Shown piece by piece: positions 9,928 to 18,541 of a DNA stretch of 47,360 bases. A program made the translations under genes and the position numbers. The DNA is from Candidatus Syntrophosphaera thermopropionivorans (lineage in GTDB: Bacteria > Cloacimonadota > Cloacimonadia > Cloacimonadales > Cloacimonadaceae): the NCBI RefSeq assembly GCF_004353895.1, contig NZ_SMOG01000010.1, positions 1 to 47,360 of the forward strand, given 5' to 3'. Numbering within the stretch: position 1 is the first letter of the stretch; every line of letters begins with the position of its first letter. Under the pieces are notes generated by a model. The model made no database searches and was not told the origin of the DNA. It saw nothing but the letters and a program-made list of their open reading frames with translations.

Positions 9928-9978
9928 CTCTCCCTTAGCTCTTTTCTTTGTAAAGTGCTAAGAGAGAGACAGATAGGA
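9928..9978 (+). repeat. dispersed hairpin element, copy A
   Basis: A 12-base stem with one mismatch, CTCTCCCTTAGC (9928-9939) and GCTAAGAGAGAG (9957-9968), is followed by CAGATAGGA (9970-9978). A related element in the opposite orientation lies at 29690-29769. It keeps the CTCCCTTAGCTCTTT start, the GCTAAG-GAGAG arm and the CAGATAGGA end. Both copies are intergenic. It resembles a miniature inverted-repeat element. Confidence 0.5.
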
Positions 9979-10194
9979 GATTGTAAATTCTATATTTATT
10001 CAATTCTATACAGGTCAATACTTTCACCTTTTCTTCTGTCAATTTATCACCTTCTAAAAGGATTATGCAATAAAATTGATTATGTTATCTACCTCATTGT
10101 CAATTGAATACGAAAATTGTTAGACTTGCAGAAAAAAATCATTGACAACTAAAATTAAGTTTATTTTAAGGAAATTAGAAGATTAAAGATGGAG

Positions 10195-10290
10195 TTTTGG
10201 ACTGTGATTTGTCAGAGCAAAGCAATATTTGGACAACTTATTAAAAATGAAGGATTTAAGTCCATTTCAGGACAAAATCACTGTCCAAAT
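10195..10290. promoter_or_regulatory. inverted-repeat cluster in the CRISPR leader region
   Basis: TTTTGGACTGTGATTTGTC (10195-10213) is answered by GACAAAATCACTGTCCAAAT (10271-10290), an imperfect inverted repeat of about 19 bases. A second forward TTTGGAC lies at 10228-10234, and AGTCC in a near-palindrome (GGATTTAAGTCC) at about 10252-10263. Together they look like two pairs of opposed TTTGGAC/GTCCAAA half-sites, as expected of operators or a structured leader transcript. The array begins about 130 bases further on. Confidence 0.4.
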
Positions 10291-11365
10291 CATATCTCAC
10301 TATCTATCAATCAATTAAATAAGGTCAAAAAAAATACCCCCCACCCCCTCAACCACCTTTTTACTATCACTGTCTTTTTTGACCTTCCAACCCCTTGCTC
10401 TACAGTCACTTGAAAACGCCGCTGTAAGAATTGAATTGACCCGTTTGAGGGGATTGAGACTTATGGAACCTTTTGGTGTTAGAAAGAAGATGCCACTTAC
10501 CGTAAGAATTGAATTGACCCGTTTGAGGGGATTGAGACAAAAATTGGTATTGTTGCTTAGGGTATGAGGATACCCCGGTAAGAATTGAATTGACCCGTTT
10601 GAGGGGATTGAGACAATATAGGGGATTATTGAGCAGTCATTTTTATTGCTGTCTGTGTAAGAATTGAATTGACCCGTTTGAGGGGATTGAGACTTGTCCC
10701 ATCGCCTCTTTGGACCTTATCAGAGAAGTTGCGAGTAAGAATTGAATTGACCCGTTTGAGGGGATTGAGACTCTTAATCCTACTTATCATTATCTACCCA
10801 GATATGTAAGAATTGAATTGACCCGTTTGAGGGGATTGAGACCTTATAATTTCGCTACCATCAGCTCTAACTCCAACGTAAGAATTGAATTGACCCGTTT
10901 GAGGGGATTGAGACTATACGTCTTTGTTCTCCGTAAGATATAACTTGCTCAGTAAGAATTGAATTGACCCGTTTGAGGGGATTGAGACTTTACTTACTTT
11001 CCTATCCGGATCCCAGCTAAATTGTAAGAATTGAATTGACCCGTTTGAGGGGATTGAGACTTACAACTTCATAGAATCCGGTATCTAACTCACGGACAGT
11101 AAGAATTGAATTGACCCGTTTGAGGGGATTGAGACTTTCTAGGGCTAACTGAGTCTTTACCTGAGTCTTACGTAATGTAAGAATTGAATTGACCCGTTTG
11201 AGGGGATTGAGACTTGAATACCACTCTTGATTGAACTTTTCTTTGTCAGGCATGTAAGAATTGAATTGACCCGTTTGAGGGGATTGAGACATGCAAACTC
11301 AATGTCTTCCCTCAACTGGGCTTTTGGTGTAAGAATTGAATTGACCCGTTTGAGGGGATTGAGAC

Positions 11366-11406
11366 TATAAATCGTTTTCCTTATTTATTAAAAACGATAT
11401 TATATT
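11366..11406 (+). other. CRISPR spacer 13, with inverted repeat
   Basis: This 41-base spacer contains ATCGTTTT (11371-11378) and its exact complement AAAACGAT (11391-11398) around a 12-base centre. The protospacer would therefore be a dyad site or hairpin in the target element. Confidence 0.85.
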
Positions 11407-11443
11407 GTAAGAATTGAATTGACCCGTTTGAGGGGATTGAGAC

Positions 11444-11484
11444 AATCGTAGTTAATATGTTATACTATAATAACTACGATATCT
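11444..11484 (+). other. CRISPR spacer 14, with inverted repeat
   Basis: This 41-base spacer contains ATCGTAGTTA (11445-11454) and its exact complement TAACTACGAT (11471-11480) around a 16-base AT-rich centre. It sits directly next to spacer 13, which has the same ATCGT...ACGAT arm ends. Confidence 0.85.
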
Positions 11485-12591
11485 GTAAGAATTGAATTGA
11501 CCCGTTTGAGGGGATTGAGACCCATAGATCAATATGGAAATGGCTTCAACCCTTCTCTCTGTAAGAATTGAATTGACCCGTTTGAGGGGATTGAGACTAT
11601 TCATAATAGCTGTGATTACTATGTGTTCAATAACTGTAAGAATTGAATTGACCCGTTTGAGGGGATTGAGACTATAAACTCGGATATTTTTTATTTCTAA
11701 AAATTCTAAGTGTAAGAATTGAATTGACCCGTTTGAGGGGATTGAGACTCTCATCGTCCTTGACAACGAGTATGTAATTCTTCCCTTGTAAGAATTGAAT
11801 TGACCCGTTTGAGGGGATTGAGACAGTAATCCTCCAAAACGATTATAACACATCTTTCACCTCTGTAAGAATTGAATTGACCCGTTTGAGGGGATTGAGA
11901 CTATTAGATGGATAGTCATCTGGTTCGATATGAACCAATTCTCGTAAGAATTGAATTGACCCGTTTGAGGGGATTGAGACCATCCTTTTCTCTAAAACCG
12001 AGAATTAGATGGTGTATCCCGTAAGAATTGAATTGACCCGTTTGAGGGGATTGAGACCAATTCCAGCATCACTTCCAGGCTCTTGAAAAAGAGTGTAAGA
12101 ATTGAATTGACCCGTTTGAGGGGATTGAGACAATATATTGCTTCTTCCTCGTTATCTGGAAAAGCTGTAAGAATTGAATTGACCCGTTTGAGGGGATTGA
12201 GACAATGAGGGACGAGAATCTGGTTTGATTTCCAATAAAGCTCGTAAGAATTGAATTGACCCGTTTGAGGGGATTGAGACTCTGTCATCATACGTGGATA
12301 GATTCCAGTTCCAGTAGTCTGTAAGAATTGAATTGACCCGTTTGAGGGGATTGAGACATATTCCATCTTGAGAATCGTATGCTTCCTTATTCCATGAGAG
12401 TAAGAATTGAATTGACCCGTTTGAGGGGATTGAGACTAAGTAAGTGGGCACTTTGGTAAGCCCTCGGCAAGCCTTTGTAAGAATTGAATTGACCCGTTTG
12501 AGGGGATTGAGACTCTAGATAGCTCTCCCAGAAATCATCGTCAATAGTGTCACTGTAAGAATTGAATTGACCCGCTTGAGGGGATTGAGAC

Positions 12592-13129
12592 ATATATCTC
12601 GGTGGCTTCTTTTCCGCATAAAATTAATAAATCAAAGCTATTTACTTCAATTTCATTTCTATATATAGAGGGACTTAAAACATAAATGGTTCCTTCTATA
12701 TCTAATTATTCTTGAAAGGCAAAATGTAAGTAATATCCAAATAGGGTATCTACACTCACCGTGGAAAACTGGATAACCTGGTATTCTGTATTTGTTTTAA
12801 TCACACAATGTGTATAGCGAGAAAATATATATGCCAAAATAACAGAAACATATGAAGAGATGGTTTCGGTTGGTGAGAACTTAAGTAAAATTTAGGCTGG
12901 TGGTTTCAGTGAGTTCAAGGCACAGATAGGAATGTAGGTAAAGTTGAATTCTAGGGGGAAAATGTTTCTGATAATCAACGAACACTTAATGCTTATGCGT
13001 TATGAGTATAATTGATATATAACTGGAGAGCTGATAATAATAATGGCACAACTATTTTTAAGTTTTTGCAAAAATAGGTTTAGATATGATGAATGAATTG
13101 ATAGAGGGGTGAAAAAAAATAGTAATAAA
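12592..13129. other. non-coding region between the CRISPR array and the pilus operon terminator
   Basis: No gene, RNA gene or further repeat was recognised. It is AT-rich and contains CAGATAGGA once near 12920, a nonamer also found in the two hairpin elements, but without the stem. Confidence 0.5.
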
Positions 13130-13171
13130 ATAAAAAAAATCGGGAACGATATTTAAACCGATTCCCGATTT
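13130..13171 (-). terminator. rho-independent terminator of the pilus operon
   Basis: AATCGGGAA (13138-13146) pairs with TTCCCGATT (13162-13170). Read on the minus strand, the stem is followed by a run of T (the A-run at 13131-13139). It lies about 27 bases beyond the stop codon of the PilC gene, so it ends the minus-strand operon. Confidence 0.85.
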
Positions 13172-13197
13172 ATTTATTACTAAGTTAACCTTAAATA

Positions 13198-14451
13198 TTA
13201 TCTAAGACCCTGACTCATAGCTTCACCCAGGCTGAAGATAGGCAGATATACAGTAATGATTATACTTCCCACGACCGCTGCCATAATCACTATCAATAAA
13301 GGTTCAATGAGTGAAGTTAAACGGTCTATCACTGAATCAACCAGTTTTTCGTAAAATTCTGCAGCCTTTCCCAGGAGTTTATCCATATCACCAGTTTCTT
13401 CACCAGTGCCAATCATTTGAAGAATGGTGGGTGGGAAAAGTCCTGTTCTTCTAAAGGCATTAGCTACGCCGTAACCTTCTTTAACCATAACTCGTGCACG
13501 TCTGATTCCACCTTCAATAACGGCATTTTGCACCACATTTTCCGTCAATTCCATAGTATCCATAATAGGAACTCCAGCACTCATAAGGATAGAGAAAGTG
13601 CGAGCAAATTTACTCATAATAGAATTGAGAGTAATGCTACCAATGATTGGGATCTTTAATTTAATTGAATCCCAGACATAACGTCCCCGATCAGTTAGAT
13701 TAACAATCCATATCGTAGCTGCAATAGCCAGAACTATAAAGATAGCGAGGAAGATATTACTCGTTAGGAAATTACTAATAGCAATAGCGACCTGTGTGGG
13801 ACCCGGTAATTCAGCATTAAAACCTGCATAAACTTCAGCGAACATAGGCACGATATAGTAGAAAAGGAAGAATACTACAATTATGAGAAATATTAAGATA
13901 AAGACAGGATAAGCCATAGCAGATCTAACTTTACGATGTGTATCTTCCATTTTTTCCAGATAGTCAGCCAATTCATTTAGCGTGGTGTGCAGAGTACCCG
14001 AAACTTCACCAGCTTTGACCAATGCTACATACATAGGATTAAAAACACCTGGATGTTGTTCCATAGCTTCCGATAGAGAATAACCTTTCCGAATGTCGTC
14101 AGCGAGTTGTTTTAATACCTTAGCGAATTTTTTATTCTTTTCGGATTTTTCCAGGTCAACGAGAGCTTTTTCAATAGTTAATCCTGCAGAATACATAGTA
14201 GCAAGTTGTCGGGTGAAGAAAACGAGGATTTTTAAACTAACGCCAGTACGCCATTTATAGATAGAAAGCATTATCTTATCAGCGAGAGATAGATTACCTT
14301 TGAAAGCACCTTCAGCTGCGGCTTTAACGGATATAATAGTGCTGCCTTCTTTAGATAATTTTTCCACCGCTTGGTCAAGAGAATCAGCCTTGACGATACC
14401 TTCTACCCTGGCACCTTTAGCGTCTTTAATTATATAGGCAAAATTAGGCAT
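13198..14451 (-). CDS. pilC: type IV pilus inner-membrane platform protein PilC/GspF
   Basis: 417 residues, normal for the family. It carries two copies of the GspF domain. The first is at about 68-195 (FFTRQLATMYSAGL, LE.ME....KVRSAMAYP). The second follows at about 270-400 (FARTFSILMSAGVPIMDTM, ALVxxGEETG-like MIGTGEETGDMDKLL). Hydrophobic segments lie at about 170-190, 215-245 and 380-400. In known systems PilC couples the PilB and PilT motors to pilin assembly in the inner membrane. It is the last gene of the operon, 24 bases after pilB and just before the terminator. The start is the ATG at 14451. Confidence 0.93.
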   Translation of the reverse strand: MPNFAYIIKDAKGARVEGIVKADSLDQAVEKLSKEGSTIISVKAAAEGAFKGNLSLADKIMLSIYKWRTGVSLKILVFFTRQLATMYSAGLTIEKALVDLEKSEKNKKFAKVLKQLADDIRKGYSLSEAMEQHPGVFNPMYVALVKAGEVSGTLHTTLNELADYLEKMEDTHRKVRSAMAYPVFILIFLIIVVFFLFYYIVPMFAEVYAGFNAELPGPTQVAIAISNFLTSNIFLAIFIVLAIAATIWIVNLTDRGRYVWDSIKLKIPIIGSITLNSIMSKFARTFSILMSAGVPIMDTMELTENVVQNAVIEGGIRRARVMVKEGYGVANAFRRTGLFPPTILQMIGTGEETGDMDKLLGKAAEFYEKLVDSVIDRLTSLIEPLLIVIMAAVVGSIIITVYLPIFSLGEAMSQGLR

Positions 14452-14475
14452 AGGGAAAAACCTTCTTTCCAGTAA

Positions 14476-16185
14476 TTATTCAACTATAGTCATTTTTATG
14501 ACTTCACGGATGGTAGTAATACCTTCTTTCATTTTAATTATTGCTGCATCATGTAATGAACGCATTCCATTTCTTAACGCAGCTTCCTCTATTAAATCCT
14601 GATTGCCTCCCTCGTAAATAATGCGACGGATTTCAGGATTGATAGTTAACAATTCAAAGATACCAGTACGGCCAGAATAACCAGTGTTGTCACAATGGAC
14701 ACAACCACGACCAATCTTAAAGTTAATCTGAGCAGCTTCTTCAGGAGTTATACCGCAATCATTAAGTTCCTGTTCTGTGGGATGATAGTCAGATATACAA
14801 TGAGGGCATATCTTCCTGACCAATCTTTGAGCCATAACCAGACAGAGAGAAGAACCAACCAAATAGGGCTTAATTCCAATATCAATAAGACGAGTAATAG
14901 TGGAAGGAGCATCATTAGCATGGAGTGTGGTGAAAACAAGGTGTCCTGTAAGTGAGAATTTAATAGCAATATCAGCAGTTTCCTCATCACGAATTTCACC
15001 AATCAACACTATATCAGGGTCTTGACGCAGTACAGAACGTAGAGCAGAACCAAAAGTTAAGCCTATCTGCTCTTTAGTCTCAATCTGAGTAACTCCTTCT
15101 ACTCGGTATTCCACAGGGTCTTCTACGGTAACTATATTAGTTTCAATATCTTCAATTTCTTTTAAGGCAGCATGAAGAGAGGTTGATTTTCCACTTCCTG
15201 TAGGGCCCGATACAATAATAATTCCATAGGGACGACGGATAATCTTTTTAAAGATTTCCATATCATCTGGTTCAAAACCGAGAGTAGTGAGTTTGAACCC
15301 GAACTCACCCTTATCCAGGAGACGCATCACCACTTTTTCACCCAAGACAGTAGGAGTGATAGAAACACGGACATCAACACTCTTAATAGAGGTTTTTAAG
15401 GATATATGACCATCCTGAGGAAGACGACGTTCTGCGATATTTAATTTGGACATAACCTTAATTAAAGAGATAATACCTGGATGCATTCCAATAGGTGGAG
15501 TCATAACTTCTCGTAAAGCACCATCAATGCGATAACGAACACGGGTATGCTTTGTTAAAGGTTCAATATGAATATCAGTGGCATTAGCTTTGATAGCTTC
15601 ATTGATGATTAGATTAACGAGTTTAACCACAGGTGCATCTGCTTGTTGGGAAGCAGCAGCAATTGTAATTTCGTTTTCATCTTCATCCACAGCTACAAAG
15701 TCAAAACCACCAACTGCTTCTTCAACTTCAGTGGTAGTACGGATGCTTTTATAATATTTTTCAACGGTATCATGGAGCATAGAATCCGAAATTAGCTTGG
15801 GTTTGACATTAGTGCCTAAAATCTTTTTCAAGCTATCCAATACAGTGAGATTATCCGGGTCAGCCATAGCAACAACCATACCATCAGCATCTTCACGAAG
15901 AGCGATAACCCGATTTTCCACGGCATAAGGTTCAGGAATTCTACGCACCACTTCTATATCCAGGTCCATAAGCTCTTTTTCATCAACAATATCATAACCT
16001 AACTGCATATTAAGGGCTTTGAGAAGTTGCTCCTCGGTCAAATAACCGAGTTTTATCATTGTTTCGCCCAGTTTTAAGCCAAAGTTAGATTGCTTGATAA
16101 GAGCTTCTTTAACCTGATCTTCTGTAACATAACCTTCATGGACGAGGATCTCACCCAATCTGGCAAATTGAGGGTTAAAAGCCAT
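14476..16185 (-). CDS. pilB: type IV pilus extension ATPase PilB/GspE
   Basis: 569 residues. The N-terminal GspE/MshEN-type domain covers about 1-150. The ATPase follows, with Walker A GPTGSGKST at 327-335, the Asp box (EDPVEYRVEGVTQ), Walker B (DPDIVLIGEIRDEETA) and the His box (GHLVFTTLHAND). A four-cysteine zinc site (CPHC ... CVHC) distinguishes PilB/GspE from PilT. It powers pilin polymerisation from the cytoplasmic face of the inner membrane. AAGGAAG precedes the ATG. It lies between the Ig-repeat lipoprotein gene and pilC. Confidence 0.95.
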   Translation of the reverse strand: MAFNPQFARLGEILVHEGYVTEDQVKEALIKQSNFGLKLGETMIKLGYLTEEQLLKALNMQLGYDIVDEKELMDLDIEVVRRIPEPYAVENRVIALREDADGMVVAMADPDNLTVLDSLKKILGTNVKPKLISDSMLHDTVEKYYKSIRTTTEVEEAVGGFDFVAVDEDENEITIAAASQQADAPVVKLVNLIINEAIKANATDIHIEPLTKHTRVRYRIDGALREVMTPPIGMHPGIISLIKVMSKLNIAERRLPQDGHISLKTSIKSVDVRVSITPTVLGEKVVMRLLDKGEFGFKLTTLGFEPDDMEIFKKIIRRPYGIIIVSGPTGSGKSTSLHAALKEIEDIETNIVTVEDPVEYRVEGVTQIETKEQIGLTFGSALRSVLRQDPDIVLIGEIRDEETADIAIKFSLTGHLVFTTLHANDAPSTITRLIDIGIKPYLVGSSLCLVMAQRLVRKICPHCISDYHPTEQELNDCGITPEEAAQINFKIGRGCVHCDNTGYSGRTGIFELLTINPEIRRIIYEGGNQDLIEEAALRNGMRSLHDAAIIKMKEGITTIREVIKMTIVE

Positions 16186-16284
16186 TTATTAACTTCCTTT
16201 ATAATTAAAATTCATTATCCTGAAAGGATGTGAAATTTATACTGAGGGATGGCTGTTATATGGGCCATCCCTCAAACCTTTATG

Positions 16285-18540
16285 TTAGAATGGAGGACAT
16301 CCATCCCAGTAACGATAGAGAACGATACTGGTTTCAACAGAGACATTTGTGCCTAAGATACGTAGAGTAATTACACCTGTTGTTTGTCCTGGCGTTTCAC
16401 TTACCCCGTCACCTACTGGGATTTCTAATTTGTGGTATTTAATCTGTCCCCAAGCCCATCCAGCTTTATCTCCTATTCCATAGCTTCCATCATCAGTTAT
16501 AATTTGCCAGGGTGGATCGTAAGGGTAATTATTATGAAATCCTGGTATGGCAACAAATTGTCCTTTGGTAGAAACGCATATAATAACTGCATTACCTACT
16601 GACTTACCCTGTCCATCAGTAAGCACAGCGTAAAAATCAGCTGATTTCCAGGTGTCAGAAGAAAAGAAATTTAGGTGCTCTGGTACAACCTGAGCTTCTA
16701 ATCGTGGATCATTTAAAGGCAACTGGACCGTGGCATAGCCATCAACACCTTCTCCAGCTACAGCACCGGTACTTGCCTTTATAGTAATCCAGTCATAAGT
16801 GAAATTTCCTGAATAAGTAACTGTGGTGTAAGCAACACCTGCAAGGGAGTCGTCCTCTACGCTTGTATTTCCGACAATACCAGCTGCACCAATCTGACAA
16901 TTCGTCACATTATTTATTAACTCAAAAAAGACAGAGGTGCCGGTTTCTACCGGATTGCCATATCTATCCTTAACTACTGCACCCGCTACTACTCTCCAGA
17001 GGCCTCCACCCATATTCTGTCCTGTATTAAAACCACCGATAAATGGTTTCACTTCTGCGGGAGGTCCAGCATGAATGACAATATTAGCTTTAGTGGCATG
17101 TATCCATCGTCCATCTTTAGCAATACAGGAGGCACGTATTATAAGAATTCCCGATTCACTACCGCTATTTACTGAGACTTGTGCCTCTCCTCCTGTAGAT
17201 ATAACTAATACACTGTCCGTGACAGGTTGATTGTTTAAATTAGCTCCAGCAGGTGGATCTAAATTAACGATACGGAAATATACCTCTTGAGGATAATCAA
17301 TTAAATTGCCATTAATATCCTTTAGTTTAACTCTTAAAATAGCTGAATCAGTACCACCAGTATTGGCAACATTAAGAGTTATCTGTTCCTGTTGAGTGAA
17401 TGAAATGGAATAAATATCGTCAGATTTAATATTAAAAATAAGCTGAGTCTGTAGGGTGTCATTATTAGCAAATGCTTTAATAGTAGCTGCTCCTGCAGCA
17501 AGACCAGGGGTAAATCTGACCTGAGCTTCACCCATAGTATTAGTATTTAGCGTAATAGATTGAGTGGTATTCAGGAAAGAACCAAGATTGGTTTCAAAGC
17601 GGACAGGTTTTGTAGGACAGGGGTTCCCATGGGGATCATTAAGAGTAGCAAGCATATAAATATTGTTTGGACTGGCGACCGAACTGGTATCTGTTTCTAT
17701 CATCTGATCTCCCACTTGGACAAAAGATTGTAAACGGATGTTAAAAGGATTGCCAGGGTAAATCATCACTTCACGAGTGCTGGATATGTCTCCAATACTT
17801 GCAGTTACATATGCGGGTTCAATTCCTGGCGTCGTTGTAGCCACAGCTCCAGCATTATAACGAGCATAAGCTCTACCGTTTAAGGTCTTTGAAACGATAC
17901 TCATACCTAAATTATTTCCACTCTCATCAACAAATTTTCCTTTATTGCAACTAAAGGTTATGAGGGTGTTATCAGGCACCGTCTGTCCCAGAATATTTTT
18001 AGCAGTAGCATTAATCTCCGTGGTCTGCATAACAGTCATAGGAAAGGGATTAGCCTGTGATGAGAAATTCAGAGTAACGGATTCCACGGGTGGAACTTCA
18101 TCAATAAATACTTCTACTCTGGCGGTATCAGCTGAGATTACTGTATTAGTAGTTTCTGATATATTCTGGACTACAGCCATTATGGAGGCTAATCCTTGCT
18201 CTCCATCATCCCAGAAAGTGGTTTTTGCGACTCCACTACTATCTGTAGGAACACTACGGAGTATTCTTCCAATATTGGCTCGGAAATTGACTATTTTGCC
18301 TGGTATGGCAAAACCATCACCATCTTTGACAGTGACACTTATCTGAGAAAAGGTTATGTTATTATCACAGTAAATGGTATCTGGTTCAGCTACAATTTTA
18401 GTAATTTTTACTACTTCAGAAGGTTTGACTATTCCAATTCCTGTGGGTGGTGGATTGCGTCTATCACAAGAAGTAATAACTAAGAAAAGAGCCAAAACCA
18501 GGAAAATAACTATTGGGAATAAGTTATTTAACTTTCTCAT
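16285..18540 (-). CDS. Ig-repeat (Big_1-like) lipoprotein in the pilus operon
   Basis: 751 residues from the ATG at 18540, chosen because GGGGAG lies seven bases upstream. An in-frame ATG at 18579 would overlap the secretin gene. The N terminus is a lipoprotein signal ending ITSC, with the acylated cysteine at residue 25. The rest is beta-rich, with several repeats of about 100 residues typical of bacterial Ig-like group 1 (invasin/intimin) domains. Examples are VTVKDGDGFAIPGKIVNF...IGRI followed by TDSSGVAKTTF, and LNDPHGNPCPTKPVRFETNLGSF followed by TNTMGEAQVRFTPG. It starts one base after the secretin stop, so it is translationally close to the secretin. Likely roles are outer-membrane anchoring near the secretin, a pilus-linked adhesin, or a structural part of the channel; the sequence does not decide. 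Confidence 0.8.
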   Translation of the reverse strand: MRKLNNLFPIVIFLVLALFLVITSCDRRNPPPTGIGIVKPSEVVKITKIVAEPDTIYCDNNITFSQISVTVKDGDGFAIPGKIVNFRANIGRILRSVPTDSSGVAKTTFWDDGEQGLASIMAVVQNISETTNTVISADTARVEVFIDEVPPVESVTLNFSSQANPFPMTVMQTTEINATAKNILGQTVPDNTLITFSCNKGKFVDESGNNLGMSIVSKTLNGRAYARYNAGAVATTTPGIEPAYVTASIGDISSTREVMIYPGNPFNIRLQSFVQVGDQMIETDTSSVASPNNIYMLATLNDPHGNPCPTKPVRFETNLGSFLNTTQSITLNTNTMGEAQVRFTPGLAAGAATIKAFANNDTLQTQLIFNIKSDDIYSISFTQQEQITLNVANTGGTDSAILRVKLKDINGNLIDYPQEVYFRIVNLDPPAGANLNNQPVTDSVLVISTGGEAQVSVNSGSESGILIIRASCIAKDGRWIHATKANIVIHAGPPAEVKPFIGGFNTGQNMGGGLWRVVAGAVVKDRYGNPVETGTSVFFELINNVTNCQIGAAGIVGNTSVEDDSLAGVAYTTVTYSGNFTYDWITIKASTGAVAGEGVDGYATVQLPLNDPRLEAQVVPEHLNFFSSDTWKSADFYAVLTDGQGKSVGNAVIICVSTKGQFVAIPGFHNNYPYDPPWQIITDDGSYGIGDKAGWAWGQIKYHKLEIPVGDGVSETPGQTTGVITLRILGTNVSVETSIVLYRYWDGCPPF

Positions 18541-18541
18541 T

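Larger units (their letters stand above)
9367..10423. other. 1-kb AT-rich non-coding region, including the presumed CRISPR leader
   Basis: No convincing gene is visible. It holds crossed inverted repeats just after the stop codon (9400-9446) and the 13-base sequence TTATCATTCTGAG twice (9679-9691 and 9755-9767). It also holds a hairpin element (9928-9978), ATTGTCAAT (10096-10104) with ATTGACAA (10141-10148), an inverted-repeat cluster (10195-10290), and a pyrimidine-rich stretch (about 10335-10400) next to the first CRISPR repeat. The final few hundred bases are the likely leader, because the array appears to be transcribed rightward. Confidence 0.6.
10424..12591 (+). CRISPR. CRISPR array, 29 repeats of 37 bases and 28 spacers
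   Basis: The repeat begins GTAAGAATTGAATTGACC and ends GGGGATTGAGAC. Repeats start at 10424, 10502, 10578, 10657, 10735, 10806, 10878, 10952, 11024, 11099, 11177, 11254, 11329, 11407, 11485, 11561, 11636, 11712, 11788, 11865, 11944, 12021, 12095, 12167, 12244, 12321, 12400, 12477 and 12555. Spacers are 34-42 bases. Only the last repeat differs, T to C at repeat position 21 (12575). The ATTGAGAC end resembles the ATTGAAAC 5' crRNA handle of type I-B and type III systems. Together with the variant repeat at the right end, this argues for rightward transcription from a leader on the left. No cas gene lies in the window, so Cas proteins must be supplied from elsewhere. The type assignment is inferred from the repeat alone. 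Confidence 0.98.

Noticed and set aside
10189-10567. Short plus-strand open frames at the start of the CRISPR array
   Set aside because: One lies in the leader dyads and the other runs through repeats; neither has a ribosome site or protein-like composition.
11444-11484. Resemblance of spacer 14 to a loxP-type recombination site
   Set aside because: The arms (10 bases) and centre (16 bases) do not fit the 13-8-13 layout and the sequence differs; the general dyad is reported instead.
11921-11937. tRNA T-arm-like sequence as part of a tRNA gene
   Set aside because: It lies wholly inside a CRISPR spacer and no other tRNA arms surround it.
11017-12593. Several minus-strand open frames with repeated SLNPLKRVNSILT or SQSPQTGQFNSY peptides
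   Set aside because: They are translations of the CRISPR repeat and spacers in different frames, not genes.
12880-12935. Possible third copy of the dispersed hairpin element
   Set aside because: Only the nonamer CAGATAGGA is shared; neither stem arm is present.
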